Source: DATKOF01 sp035524795
GTDB taxonomy: Bacteria; Pseudomonadota; Gammaproteobacteria; Burkholderiales; SG8-41
Assembly (NCBI GenBank): GCA_035524795.1
Contig: DATKOF010000034.1
Coordinates: 1-64,000 of the forward strand
Direction: 5' to 3'
DNA: 64,000 nucleotides
This document shows, in pieces, positions 7,160-15,647 of this stretch. Every line of letters begins with the position of its first letter. Within the stretch, counting starts at the first letter, position 1. Both the position numbers and the translations under genes were made by a program. Under the pieces are notes generated by a model. That model worked only from the letters and a program-made list of their open reading frames with translations. It searched no databases and had not been told where the DNA came from.

Positions 7160-8002
7160 TTACCAGCGTCCCGAGGCGCCGCCGCCGCCGAAGCCGCCGC
7201 CACCGCCGCTGAACCCGCCGCCGCCGAAGCCGCCTCCCGACGACCAGCCGCCGGGGTAACCGCCCCAGCGGCCATGCGTGCCGCCGGTCAGCGCCAGCAT
7301 GAATGCGACAAAACCGACGATCAGCGCCGCAAACAGCGTGCCGGCGAAAAACCAGGCAACAGCGGCGGCAACCGCACCGACGATGCCGGAGCCGAGCATG
7401 CGGCCGAAGATCGCGCGAAGGATGCCGCCAACGACGAACACCAGAATGAAGCCGATCAGCAGCAGCGATTCGAAATTGAACTGCCGCTGCGGTTGCGCGC
7501 GCGGCGGCGGCAGCGGTTCGCCGTTGATCACGCGCGTGATGCGGTCGACGCCGGCGGCGATGCCGCCGTAGAAATCACCGGCGCGGAAGCGCGGCACGAC
7601 GTCCTCCTCGACGATGCGCTTGGCGATCGCGTCGGGCAGCGCGCCTTCGAGGCCGTAGCCGACCTCGATGCGCACGCGATGATCATCCTTGGCGACCAGC
7701 AGCAGCACGCCGTCATCGACCCCCTTGCGGCCGAGCTTCCATTGATCGACGACGCGGATCGAATACTGCTCGATTTCTTCCGGCTGGGTGGTCGGCACGA
7801 TCAGCACCGCGATCTGGCTGCCCTTTTTCGCCTCGAATGCGGCGAGCGTCTGTTCGAGCTCCGTCGTCTGGTCGGCATTCAGCGTCGCGGTCAGGTCGGT
7901 CACGCGGTGCTCGAGCGGCGGCACCGCGACATCGGCGCGCGCGACCGCCGCGGCGAGCAGCGCGCACGCCGCGAACAGCAGCGGCCTGACCAGCCTCATC
8001 AC
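7160..8002 (-). CDS. TPM-domain membrane protein with Gly-rich tail (YgcG family)
   Basis: 280 residues. Signal peptide about 1-23 (LLFAACALLAAAVARA), periplasmic TPM domain about 30-155 (including VGYGLEGALPDA), linker, hydrophobic helices about 178-240, then a low-complexity Gly/Ser/Phe tail (GGGGFSGGGGGFGGGG) ending GRW, as in other YgcG-type proteins. It lies 4 bp downstream of lemA and 4 bp upstream of the second TPM gene: one operon. Function unknown; the family is tied to membrane integrity. Confidence 0.92.
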   Translation of the reverse strand: MMRLVRPLLFAACALLAAAVARADVAVPPLEHRVTDLTATLNADQTTELEQTLAAFEAKKGSQIAVLIVPTTQPEEIEQYSIRVVDQWKLGRKGVDDGVLLLVAKDDHRVRIEVGYGLEGALPDAIAKRIVEEDVVPRFRAGDFYGGIAAGVDRITRVINGEPLPPPRAQPQRQFNFESLLLIGFILVFVVGGILRAIFGRMLGSGIVGAVAAAVAWFFAGTLFAALIVGFVAFMLALTGGTHGRWGGYPGGWSSGGGFGGGGFSGGGGGFGGGGASGRW

Positions 8003-8006
8003 GGAC

Positions 8007-8627
8007 TTACTTGGCCGCTGGGGCGGCCGGGGCAGGCGGCGCGCTGAAATCGACTTTCGGCGGCTTCGCGATTTCGGCCTCGTTTTCGACCGTGAACTGC
8101 GCCTTTTCCTTGAAGCCGAACATCATCGCGGTCAGGTTGCTCGGGAACGAACGCACCGTCACGTTATAGTCCTGCACCGCCTTGATATAACGGTTGCGCG
8201 CGACCGCGATCCGGTTTTCGGTGCCCTCGAGCTGCGCCTGCAGGTCGCGGAAATTGGCGTCCGACTTGAGCTGCGGATAGTTCTCGGAAACCACCAGCAG
8301 GCGCGACAGCGCCGATTTCAGCTCGTCCTGCGCGGCGACGAATTTCTGGAACGCGGCCGGATCGTTGACCAGCTCCGGCGTCGCCTGGATCGAGCCGACC
8401 CTGGCCCGCGCCTCGGTCACGCCGAGCAGCACGGTCTGTTCCTGCGAAGCAAAGCCCTTGACGGTGTTGACCAGATTCGGCACCAGATCGGCGCGGCGCT
8501 GGTACTGATTGACGACTTCCGCCCAGCTCGCCTTGATCTGCTGGTCCTGCGATTGCAGCGTGTTGTAGCCGCAGCCACCGAGCAGCAGCGTGGACAGCAG
8601 CCCAATCCCGATAAAAAATCGTTTCAT
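8007..8627 (-). CDS. lemA: LemA family lipoprotein
   Basis: 206 residues. A lipobox (LLGGC, Cys19) predicts a lipid-anchored protein. The LemA coiled-coil core is typical (YNTLQSQDQQIKASWAEV, RRADLVPNLVNTVKG, then SENYPQLKSDANF). The Pro/Ala tail (APPAPAAPAAK) is disordered. First gene of the lemA-TPM-TPM operon; preceded by AAGGAGAACGGGT, a good ribosome binding site. Role in envelope stress is inferred from family context. Confidence 0.95.
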   Translation of the reverse strand: MKRFFIGIGLLSTLLLGGCGYNTLQSQDQQIKASWAEVVNQYQRRADLVPNLVNTVKGFASQEQTVLLGVTEARARVGSIQATPELVNDPAAFQKFVAAQDELKSALSRLLVVSENYPQLKSDANFRDLQAQLEGTENRIAVARNRYIKAVQDYNVTVRSFPSNLTAMMFGFKEKAQFTVENEAEIAKPPKVDFSAPPAPAAPAAK

Positions 8628-8657
8628 ACCCGTTCTCCTTGGAAAGAACCGCGCCGC

Positions 8658-9416
8658 TCAGGTGGCGGCGGCGGACGACTTTTTCAAGTCCTGCATGGTT
8701 TTTACCGCAAAACACAGATCGACCCACGCCTCGGCCTTGCCCGGCAGATTGCGCAGCAGATAGGCCGGATGATAGGTGACGATCAGCGGGATGCCGCGGT
8801 ACGCGTGCAGCCTGCCGCGCAAACTGGCAATCGACGCCTCGCGCTGCAGCAGGTTGACCGCGGCGACCTTGCCGAGCGCAACGATCAGCTTCGGCTGGAT
8901 CAGTGCGATCTGGCGCTGCAGGTACGGTTCGCACTGCGCGGCCTCCAGCGGTTCCGGCGCGCGGTTGTTCGGCGGCCGGCATTTGACGATATTGGCGATA
9001 TAGACGTCCTTGCCGCGCTTCAACTGGATCGCGGCCAGCATGTTGTCGAGCAGCCGGCCGGCCTGACCGACGAACGGCTCGCCCTTCAGGTCTTCCTCCG
9101 CGCCCGGCCCTTCGCCGACGAACAGCCATGACGCCCGCTCGTCGCCGACGCCGAACACGGTCTGGTTGCGCCCCTTGTGCAGCGGGCATGCGACGCAGCC
9201 GGCGACGCTGGCCTTCAGTTGCGGCCAGTCCATGCGCAGGATCTGCGCGGCGCGCGCATCGAGCGACAGCTGCGGCGCGGGATCGTCGGCCGCGGCCGCG
9301 CGCGCGGCATCCTGAACAGGCGGTGGAGACGGTTCGGAACGCTGCGAGCGGCCGCGCTGCCGCCAGCGCGGTGCCAGTCCGAGTTCTTTCATCATCTCGC
9401 GGCGGCGCGCGCTCAT
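8658..9416 (-). CDS. Family 4 uracil-DNA glycosylase (Fe-S)
   Basis: 252 residues. Removes uracil from DNA. A Pro/Ala-rich linker (1-65) is followed by the family 4 core: four Cys of the [4Fe-4S] cluster (Cys74, Cys77, Cys146, Cys162), the GEGPGAEEDLKGEPFVGQAG substrate pocket (101-120) and TYHPAYLLR near the end. The N-terminal segment MKELGLAPRW is the conserved leader seen when this gene follows rimI in betaproteobacteria. It overlaps the rimI stop by 4 bp. Confidence 0.94.
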   Translation of the reverse strand: MSARRREMMKELGLAPRWRQRGRSQRSEPSPPPVQDAARAAAADDPAPQLSLDARAAQILRMDWPQLKASVAGCVACPLHKGRNQTVFGVGDERASWLFVGEGPGAEEDLKGEPFVGQAGRLLDNMLAAIQLKRGKDVYIANIVKCRPPNNRAPEPLEAAQCEPYLQRQIALIQPKLIVALGKVAAVNLLQREASIASLRGRLHAYRGIPLIVTYHPAYLLRNLPGKAEAWVDLCFAVKTMQDLKKSSAAAT

Positions 9417-9874
9417 AGTTCGCGCGCCATCACCACCGCGTCCTCGCGGCCGTGGTCCGCCGGATAATAATCGCGCCGCAGCGCGATCCTGGAAAAACCG
9501 CTGTTTTCATACAATGCCTGGGCGGCGCGGTTCGATTCCCGTACTTCGAGCAGTATGCGTTCGACCGCTTCGCGGCGCGCCAGCTCCAGCAGGTGCCGCA
9601 GCAGTTCGCGCCCCAGACCGCGCCGCTGCCAGCCGGCGGCGACGCTGAGATTCAGCAGGTGCGCCTCGCCGGCGCCGGCCATGACAATTGAATAACCCGC
9701 GATCTCGCCGCCGATCTCCATGATCAGGCAATGATAGCCGGCGGCCAGCGAATCGCTGAAATTGCCGCGCGTCCACGGATGGGGGTAGATGCGGTCTTCG
9801 ATTGCCAGCACCGCGTCGAGATCGTCCGCGGTCATCCGGCGGTAGAGCGGCAGTACATCGAGCTGCGCGCTCAT
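9413..9874 (-). CDS. rimI: Ribosomal-protein S18 alanine N-acetyltransferase RimI
   Basis: 153-residue GNAT acetyltransferase: IEDRIYPHPWTRGNFSDSL, acetyl-CoA loop RRGLGREL, ESNRAAQALYENSGF and RRDYYP are RimI hallmarks. The start at 9874 (MSAQLDV) overlaps the tsaB stop by 4 bp; longer open reading upstream is tsaB in another frame. The tsaB-rimI-udg order is common in betaproteobacteria. Confidence 0.95.
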   Translation of the reverse strand: MSAQLDVLPLYRRMTADDLDAVLAIEDRIYPHPWTRGNFSDSLAAGYHCLIMEIGGEIAGYSIVMAGAGEAHLLNLSVAAGWQRRGLGRELLRHLLELARREAVERILLEVRESNRAAQALYENSGFSRIALRRDYYPADHGREDAVVMAREL

Positions 9875-10551
9875 CGCGGCGGACGCTCGTCGATGCGCAG
9901 CGCCACCTTGTCGCGCACATAGAGCGGCACCGCCTGCTCCGCCGGCACCCCTTCCCCGCGCGCAAAACCCCGTGCGGCGAGGGCAGCGATGTCGCGCGCA
10001 TGCGGCAACCGCCGGTCCGAGATCGCCGTCAGTTGACCGCGGTAGCGCTCCATCAGCGCGGCGCGATAAATGTCGAAGCCATTGCCGCAGCCGGTCCAGC
10101 CGCCGTCTTCCAGCAGCGGCGCGTGTTCCGGCGCATAAAGCCCCGGGGGGCACGCCACCCGCCAGTCGTCGCCGTGTCTTTCGTAGGCGGCGTGGTAAAT
10201 CTGCCCCATCCGCGCATCGAGGCAACACACCGCGCGTGCTGCGCCAGCGGCTTCCGCCAGCGCCAGCAGCGTGCCGACGCCGAGCACCGGAAGGTCGGCG
10301 CCGAAGGCAAGCCCCTGCGCGATGCCACAGGCGATGCGCAACCCGGTGAACGAGCCGGGGCCGGCGCCGAACGCGATGCCGTCGAGGTCCTGCAGCCTGA
10401 GATTGCGGGCGGTGAGCAGCGCGTCGGTCATAGGCAGCAGCAGTTCCGAGTGCCGCTGCCCGGCGTGGGCTTCGCGCACATCAACCGCGCCGTCGCACCA
10501 CAGCGCGGCGGAGCACAGTTCGGTCGAGGCTTCGAGGGAAAGTATCTTCAA
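9871..10551 (-). CDS. tsaB: tRNA threonylcarbamoyladenosine protein TsaB
   Basis: 226 residues. TsaB partners TsaD/TsaE in making t6A37 on ANN-decoding tRNAs. It has the ASKHA-type N-terminus MKILSLEASTELCSAAL, the HSELLLPM motif, and FGAGPGSFTGLRI. Normal length. First of three overlapping genes (tsaB, rimI, udg). Confidence 0.96.
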   Translation of the reverse strand: MKILSLEASTELCSAALWCDGAVDVREAHAGQRHSELLLPMTDALLTARNLRLQDLDGIAFGAGPGSFTGLRIACGIAQGLAFGADLPVLGVGTLLALAEAAGAARAVCCLDARMGQIYHAAYERHGDDWRVACPPGLYAPEHAPLLEDGGWTGCGNGFDIYRAALMERYRGQLTAISDRRLPHARDIAALAARGFARGEGVPAEQAVPLYVRDKVALRIDERPPR

Positions 10552-10629
10552 GCTGGAGCGCGCAAACGGGAAGGGGCCATTCTATCGGAACCGCCACCCG
10601 CCCGGCGCTCCGACGCGTCTTGCCGACCG

Positions 10630-11763
10630 CTATTCCTTGCCGGCCTTCACACTCCTGACTTCGATGTCCGCCGCTTTCGCCAGGTCGCGGTGAATGCGGG
10701 CAACGCGCTCGACTTCGCCCTTGGCCGGGAAGCGCTCGTAGAAGCCCTCGACGCGGAACGCGCGCCGCAGATCGCTCCACGGACCCAAGCGCTTCTCCCA
10801 GCGCGACTGGCGGCCCTCGGCCGGTTCAGCGTCCTCGCGCGCAAGGTCGGCGCAGACGCGGATCATCGCCTTCAGCGCGACCGGCCGCGTGACCATGTAG
10901 CCGTCGCCGCCCCAGGCGTCGCCCCACGCCTTGTGCGCGGCTTTCAGAAAGTCGCGGATCGCGGCGTAATATTTTTCGGCCTCCTTGTAGCTGTTGGTCG
11001 CCTGTTTGATCTTCTTCCAGTCGGCGCGCGTCCAGCGGTAAAGCTCGTTGAACAGCTCGGCCTGCAGTATCCATTTGTCCTTCTGGCTGCGGCCGCCGAG
11101 CCGGTTGATCCGGTAGCGCAACGGGCTGTCGCCCTCGCTGTAGAGGCTGTCCACCATGCGCGCGGCGAAACGGCGGTCGGGGTCGGCCCACGACACGCGT
11201 TCGTAGAGATCGACCAGATGGCTCTTGTTGATGCGGGTCGGCGTCGAATTGATGATGACGAACATCTCGGCCGCAAAATCCTCGCTGCGGCCGTCGAAGA
11301 TCACGCACGGCACGCGGATACTCGACGCCTCGGTCGGATGTTCCATCAGGTAGAACTTGAGCGCTGCCAGCCGGTGCTGGCCATCGATGATCAGGTACTT
11401 GGAGGTCGGCTCCTCGAGCTGGCCGATGTCTTCCTGTCCGGCCAGCGCGCGGAAACCGAGCGTCTGGTCGGTAAACAGCAGCACGGTGCCCGGGATCGGC
11501 GGCTGCGTCACCGCCATTTCGTAGAAATTCTTCAGCGAGCGCACCTTGGCGCGCGACAGCTGGCGCTGGAACGCGGCGTCGCTGCGTTCGATGCGCGCGA
11601 TGAACTGGGCAATCTCGTCGTGTTGCGGCACGGTCTGCGGGGCGATCTGCTCGTCCTCGCCGTAAAACCGGCTGATGAAGCGGACCCGATCGAGCACCGC
11701 CTTTGCCGGATAGCTCGCGAAATAGAAGATGCCGTCCTTCTGGCGGATTCGCGTAGCAAGCAT
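10630..11763 (-). CDS. DGQHR-domain protein (DndB-like), standalone
   Basis: 377 residues. The family signature DGQHR is at 127-131 (LIIDGQHRLAAL), followed by FVIINSTPTRINKSHLVDLYE, as in DndB and related ParB-fold-like proteins. DndB regulates phosphorothioate DNA modification genes and binds DNA. Here no dndA/C/D/E or restriction genes are adjacent: tsaB lies downstream and an EF-hand gene upstream, so it is an orphan. Its cellular role is not known; defence relic, phage-derived regulator or independent function are all possible. The ATG is preceded by GGGAGAGGAACC, a good ribosome binding site. Confidence 0.85.
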   Translation of the reverse strand: MLATRIRQKDGIFYFASYPAKAVLDRVRFISRFYGEDEQIAPQTVPQHDEIAQFIARIERSDAAFQRQLSRAKVRSLKNFYEMAVTQPPIPGTVLLFTDQTLGFRALAGQEDIGQLEEPTSKYLIIDGQHRLAALKFYLMEHPTEASSIRVPCVIFDGRSEDFAAEMFVIINSTPTRINKSHLVDLYERVSWADPDRRFAARMVDSLYSEGDSPLRYRINRLGGRSQKDKWILQAELFNELYRWTRADWKKIKQATNSYKEAEKYYAAIRDFLKAAHKAWGDAWGGDGYMVTRPVALKAMIRVCADLAREDAEPAEGRQSRWEKRLGPWSDLRRAFRVEGFYERFPAKGEVERVARIHRDLAKAADIEVRSVKAGKE

Positions 11764-11887
11764 GGTTCCTCTCCCGAATGAGCGTTTTTCAGGTCTTGCG
11801 CCGGCTTCTTATATAAGGAGCCCGGCTTACGAGACGAGAGGATACGACAAAAAACGGCTGTATGGGGCACCTTCCCATGCGAAGGGC

Positions 11888-11915
11888 ATAAAAAAACCGC
11901 CCCCTCAGGGGCGGT
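11888..11915 (-). terminator. Rho-independent terminator of the EF-hand gene
   Basis: 8-bp stem ACCGCCCC/GGGGCGGT (11896-11903, 11908-11915) with a 4-nt loop, preceded on plus by A-residues 11890-11896. On the minus strand this is hairpin plus U-run, placed about 80 bp after the stop of the EF-hand gene at 11996. Confidence 0.85.
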
Positions 11916-11995
11916 AACCGGCCGGCCGCACTGGGGAGAGTGCCGGCACCGGCCGTTCAGGTGTTATCGGTTCAGGCAGTGGGCACCCCTTACCT

Positions 11996-12955
11996 TTATT
12001 GCGGAGACATCGGGGCGCCGTCCGGCGGGCCCGCAGGACCATGCGGCGGTCCGCCCATCATGTCGTCGCCGTGCCAGTGCGGGCCCTTCATCATCCCGCC
12101 CCACTGTTCATGGCGGCCCATGTCCGGATGCATCGGAACGGAGGCTTTGGCTTCCTCCAGCGACAGCATGCCGTCGTGGTTAGCGTCCAGTTCGGCAAAG
12201 CATTTGGCGAGATCCGGCGCGCCTTTCTCCGCCTCGGCCATGGTCAGCATGCCGTCATGATTGGCGTCGGCTTTCCTGAACTGCTTTTCCAGGCGGTCAA
12301 GCGCGGCCTGGCGCTTCTTTTTCGCCTGATCGTAGCGCTTGGTGTGGAAATCGGTGAATTCCTGCAACGATACCCGGCCGTCCTTGTTGGCATCCAGTTC
12401 GTAGAACTGATGGGCGATCATCGGCGCGCCCGCCTCGGCTTCCGCCATCGTCAGAGCGCCGTCGCCGTTGGCATCGGCCTTCTTGAACTGCTCCTTCATC
12501 CGGTCAAGCATTTCCGCGTGGCACTTGTCGGGATCGGTCCGGCACTCCTCGCGTTTTTGGGCGAACTCTTCCATCTTCTTTTTGTTATAGGCCTCGAATT
12601 CCTCGAGCGTAATCTGCCCGTCGTGATTGGCGTCGATCGCATCGAAATCGCGCGCCAGCATCGGCATCGCCGCCGCTTCGGCCTTGCTCAGACTGCCATT
12701 GCCATCGGCATCGGCCTGCTTGAACCACGCCTTCAGATGCTCTTCCATCCGCGCCTGTCTCTCGGCGCGGCATTTTTCAGCGCCTTCGCCTTCGCATTTC
12801 ATTCCCCATCCGTGGCCGCCCGGGCCGTGGCCATCGCCGGGCCCCATCATTCCTCCCTCCGCCGGCGGCCCGCCCTCATCGGCCAGCGCAGCCGGCAGGA
12901 TGAAACAGGCGGCCAGTGCGGCCGCGGCGACAGTAGTGGACAACATCCGTTTCAT
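11996..12955 (-). CDS. Exported EF-hand calcium-binding protein, six EF loops
   Basis: 319 residues from the ATG at 12955, chosen because AAAGGAGGGAGCA precedes it and a signal peptide begins there (MKRMLSTTVAAAALAA, cleavage after ALADE-type site about residue 25). Six EF-hand loops occur in three pairs: DADGNGSLSKAE, DANHDGQITLEE, DANGDGALTMAE, DANKDGRVSLQE, DANHDGMLTMAE and DANHDGMLSLEE. The termini are rich in Gly, His, Met and Pro, and several Cys occur between loops. Probably a periplasmic calcium buffer or sensor. It lies downstream of a small exported protein and divergent from ompR/envZ. Confidence 0.92.
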   Translation of the reverse strand: MKRMLSTTVAAAALAACFILPAALADEGGPPAEGGMMGPGDGHGPGGHGWGMKCEGEGAEKCRAERQARMEEHLKAWFKQADADGNGSLSKAEAAAMPMLARDFDAIDANHDGQITLEEFEAYNKKKMEEFAQKREECRTDPDKCHAEMLDRMKEQFKKADANGDGALTMAEAEAGAPMIAHQFYELDANKDGRVSLQEFTDFHTKRYDQAKKKRQAALDRLEKQFRKADANHDGMLTMAEAEKGAPDLAKCFAELDANHDGMLSLEEAKASVPMHPDMGRHEQWGGMMKGPHWHGDDMMGGPPHGPAGPPDGAPMSPQ

Positions 12956-12998
12956 TGCTCCCTCCTTTGTATGGAAACTTCGCAGTTGGTCCCGAAAT

Positions 12999-13295
12999 TC
13001 ATTTACGGTAAATCTCGCGGTCGGCACGCTCGAGGTCGCGCCTCAGGGCGCGGCGTTCGTCGTCGGACAATTCGCCGGCCCGCGGTTCCGGCCCGGCGGG
13101 GCCTGCCACCGGCGACCGGTCCGCGCCCAATGTCTCGCGCAACGCGTGCCGCGGATGGTGGAAACCGGCCTGCGGCGACGCTCCGCCACCGTCGGGCGAC
13201 GGAGGGTCGGCCCATGCCGGCAACGCTCCCGTCAGCGGGAGCATGGCCAGCAGGGTCAGCGCATTGCACAGCAGTCTGATCAGCGCATATTTCAC
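12999..13295 (-). CDS. Small exported protein, C-terminal charged helix
   Basis: 98 residues if started at the GTG at 13295, where a signal peptide begins (VKYALIRLLCNALTLLAML, cleavage near AWA). An ATG at 13373 would place 26 unlikely residues before the signal peptide. The mature part is a Pro/Gly linker followed by a helix LSDDERRALRRDLERADREI. No family recognised. It is 43 bp upstream of the EF-hand gene on the same strand and divergent from ompR, suggesting a shared regulatory unit. Confidence 0.65.
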   Translation of the reverse strand: MKYALIRLLCNALTLLAMLPLTGALPAWADPPSPDGGGASPQAGFHHPRHALRETLGADRSPVAGPAGPEPRAGELSDDERRALRRDLERADREIYRK

Positions 13296-13495
13296 GGGTC
13301 GGTCACCCCATCGACGATCAACAGGAAATCCGGCACCGGTTCTTTGTCCGATGATGGCGCATGCTACGCTCAATCACCGAAGAATCTTCAGCGGCCATCG
13401 TATTTTTTTGTAACAATTCATTGCATCTGCGCCCGATGTAATAAACGCTTACCAAAGGCGCAGCAGGGACCGCGCCGGGCGGTTAAGATATCGAC

Positions 13496-14224
13496 ATGAA
13501 TGACAGCAAGACGAAAATCATCGTCGTCGACGATGACGCGCGGCTGCGCGAACTGCTGAACCGCTACCTGACCGAACAGGGATTCAGCGTGCGCGCCGTC
13601 GGCGACGGCGGCGAAATGAACCGCTGGCTGGCGCGCGAACGCTACGACCTGATGGTGCTCGATCTGATGATGCCGGGCGAAGACGGGCTGTCGATCTGCC
13701 GGCGGCTGCGCGGCCTCGGCGAAAAGATGCCGATCATCATGCTGACCGCCAAGGGCGACGACGTCGACCGCATCGTCGGCCTTGAAATCGGCGCCGACGA
13801 TTATCTGCCGAAACCGTTCAATCCGCGCGAACTGGTCGCACGCATCCAGGCGGTGCTGCGGCGCGCGCCCGAGCCGCAGCCGCCGGGAGCGCCGACCTCC
13901 GACCAGCAGTCCATCAAATTCGGCGCTTTCAGTTTCAATCTGTCAACGCGCACGCTGGAGGCCGACGGCGCCAACATTCCGATCACCACCGGCGAATTCG
14001 CGCTGCTGAAGGTGCTGGTGCAACATCCGCGCGTGCCATTGTCGCGCGACAAGCTGATGGAGCTGGCGCGCGGCCGCGAGTTCGGCGCGTTTGACCGTTC
14101 GATCGACGTGCAGGTATCGAGGCTGCGCAAACTGATCGAGGAAAATCCGGCCAAGCCCTGCTTCATCCAGACCGTCTGGGGGTTTGGCTACGTGTTCATT
14201 CCCGACGGCAAGGCCGCCGCATAG
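13496..14224 (+). CDS. ompR: OmpR-family response regulator
   Basis: 242 residues. Receiver domain (about 7-120) with acidic pocket DDD, phospho-acceptor Asp56 (MVLDLMMPGEDG), Thr84 and Lys106. C-terminal winged helix (about 140-235) ends FIQTVWGFGYVFIPDG. It shows strong OmpR-subtype features and is followed 31 bp later by an EnvZ-type kinase. The divergent promoter region 13296-13495 shared with the exported EF-hand genes is where it may act; an AT-rich stretch with GTAACAATTCATTGC near 13412-13427 is a candidate site. Confidence 0.95.
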   Translation: MNDSKTKIIVVDDDARLRELLNRYLTEQGFSVRAVGDGGEMNRWLARERYDLMVLDLMMPGEDGLSICRRLRGLGEKMPIIMLTAKGDDVDRIVGLEIGADDYLPKPFNPRELVARIQAVLRRAPEPQPPGAPTSDQQSIKFGAFSFNLSTRTLEADGANIPITTGEFALLKVLVQHPRVPLSRDKLMELARGREFGAFDRSIDVQVSRLRKLIEENPAKPCFIQTVWGFGYVFIPDGKAAA

Positions 14225-14255
14225 CCTCCGTCATGATGCGGCACGAACGCGCCAG

Positions 14256-15560
14256 ATGAAGTTGCTGCCGCGCAGTCTGCTGTGGCGCACAGTGCTGCTG
14301 ATCGCACTGCTGCTGATCGCCGCGCATCTGGCATGGGGGATCATTTTCAGGATCACCGAACGCGCGCCGATGGCCCACCGTTTCGCGTCCCAGATCGCCA
14401 GCGTCATCAACCTCACGCGCTCAGCGCTGATCGCCGCGAACCCCGACAAACGCCTCGACCTGCTGCGCGCCATGGCGCAGCAGGAAGGCATACAGATCTA
14501 TCCGGCGCTGGACAACGAAACGGTCGCCCCGCTGCCACCGCCGCCGCCCGGAATGGAGTCGCTCGACAGCGAACTGCGCGACCGCCTCGGCGCCGATACC
14601 GAACTCGCCGGCGTGGTGAACGGCATTCCCGGTCTGTGGGTCAGTTTCGACATCGACCGTCAGAAATACTGGCTGCGCATGCCGCGCGAACGCATGCCGC
14701 GCAACAACGAGCTGCGCTGGATCAGCTGGGGCGTGCTGGTGCTGGTGCTGTCGCTGCTCGGCGCCTTCCTGCTCGTCGCGCGCATCAACCGCCCGCTGCG
14801 TGAATTGACCCGTGCCGCGGCGCTGGTCGGCCGCGGCCGCGTGCCGCAGCCGGTGGCCGAAACCGGTCCGTCGGAAATCAGCACGATGGCGCGCGCGTTC
14901 AACCAGATGACGAGCGATCTGCAGCGCATCGAGGCCGACCGCGCGCTGCTGCTGGCCGGCGTGTCGCACGATCTGCGCACGCCGCTGGCGCGCATCCGGC
15001 TCGGCATCGAAATGTCCGATGCCAAAATGGATCCCACGCTGAAGAGCGGCATGGTGCAGGACATCGAGGACATCGACGCGGTGATCAACCAGTTCCTCGA
15101 TTTCGCGCGCGTCACCGGCGAGGACAACGTCCTCACGGACAGTGATCTGAATGAACTCGTACACGCAGTGCTCGACCGCTACCAGCGCCAGGGCAAGGCG
15201 GTGACGGCGCGGCTCGGCGAGCTGCCGCGGCTGCCGCTGAAGCCGCTGGCGATGCAGCGCCTGCTGACCAACCTGATCGACAATGCGCTGCGCCACGGCG
15301 GCGCGCCGGTCGAAGTCGAAACCGCGCTCGACGGCGGCAAGGTGCGGCTGTCGGTGTTCGACCGCGGCCCCGGCATACCGGAGACCGAAACCGAACGCAT
15401 GCTGCAGCCGTTCACGCGGCTCGATGCCGCGCGCAGCACCAGCGGTTCCGGGCTGGGGCTGGCGATCGTCGACCGCATCGCGCAGCTGCATCACGGCAGC
15501 GTCCGTCTGCTGGCGCGGGACGGCGGCGGGCTAGAGGCGCGCGTCGAACTGCCGGTCTAG
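14256..15560 (+). CDS. envZ: EnvZ-family sensor histidine kinase
   Basis: 434 residues from the ATG at 14256. TM1 about 12-32, periplasmic domain about 33-154 containing a Pro run (PLPPPPPG), TM2 about 155-175, HAMP about 176-228, H-box VSHDLRTPLARIRLG with phospho-His238, then HATPase with DNALRHGG, DRGPGIPETE and GSGLGLAIV. Partner of the OmpR gene immediately upstream. Stimulus unknown; osmotic/envelope in E. coli. Confidence 0.95.
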   Translation: MKLLPRSLLWRTVLLIALLLIAAHLAWGIIFRITERAPMAHRFASQIASVINLTRSALIAANPDKRLDLLRAMAQQEGIQIYPALDNETVAPLPPPPPGMESLDSELRDRLGADTELAGVVNGIPGLWVSFDIDRQKYWLRMPRERMPRNNELRWISWGVLVLVLSLLGAFLLVARINRPLRELTRAAALVGRGRVPQPVAETGPSEISTMARAFNQMTSDLQRIEADRALLLAGVSHDLRTPLARIRLGIEMSDAKMDPTLKSGMVQDIEDIDAVINQFLDFARVTGEDNVLTDSDLNELVHAVLDRYQRQGKAVTARLGELPRLPLKPLAMQRLLTNLIDNALRHGGAPVEVETALDGGKVRLSVFDRGPGIPETETERMLQPFTRLDAARSTSGSGLGLAIVDRIAQLHHGSVRLLARDGGGLEARVELPV

Positions 15561-15647
15561 CGCGCCGCGCTGGGTGCGGGACACGATCATCCTGCTGTAA
15601 TCCTTGCGGCGTAAAATAATAATTATTTCGCCTCCGAAAAGGCCGCC

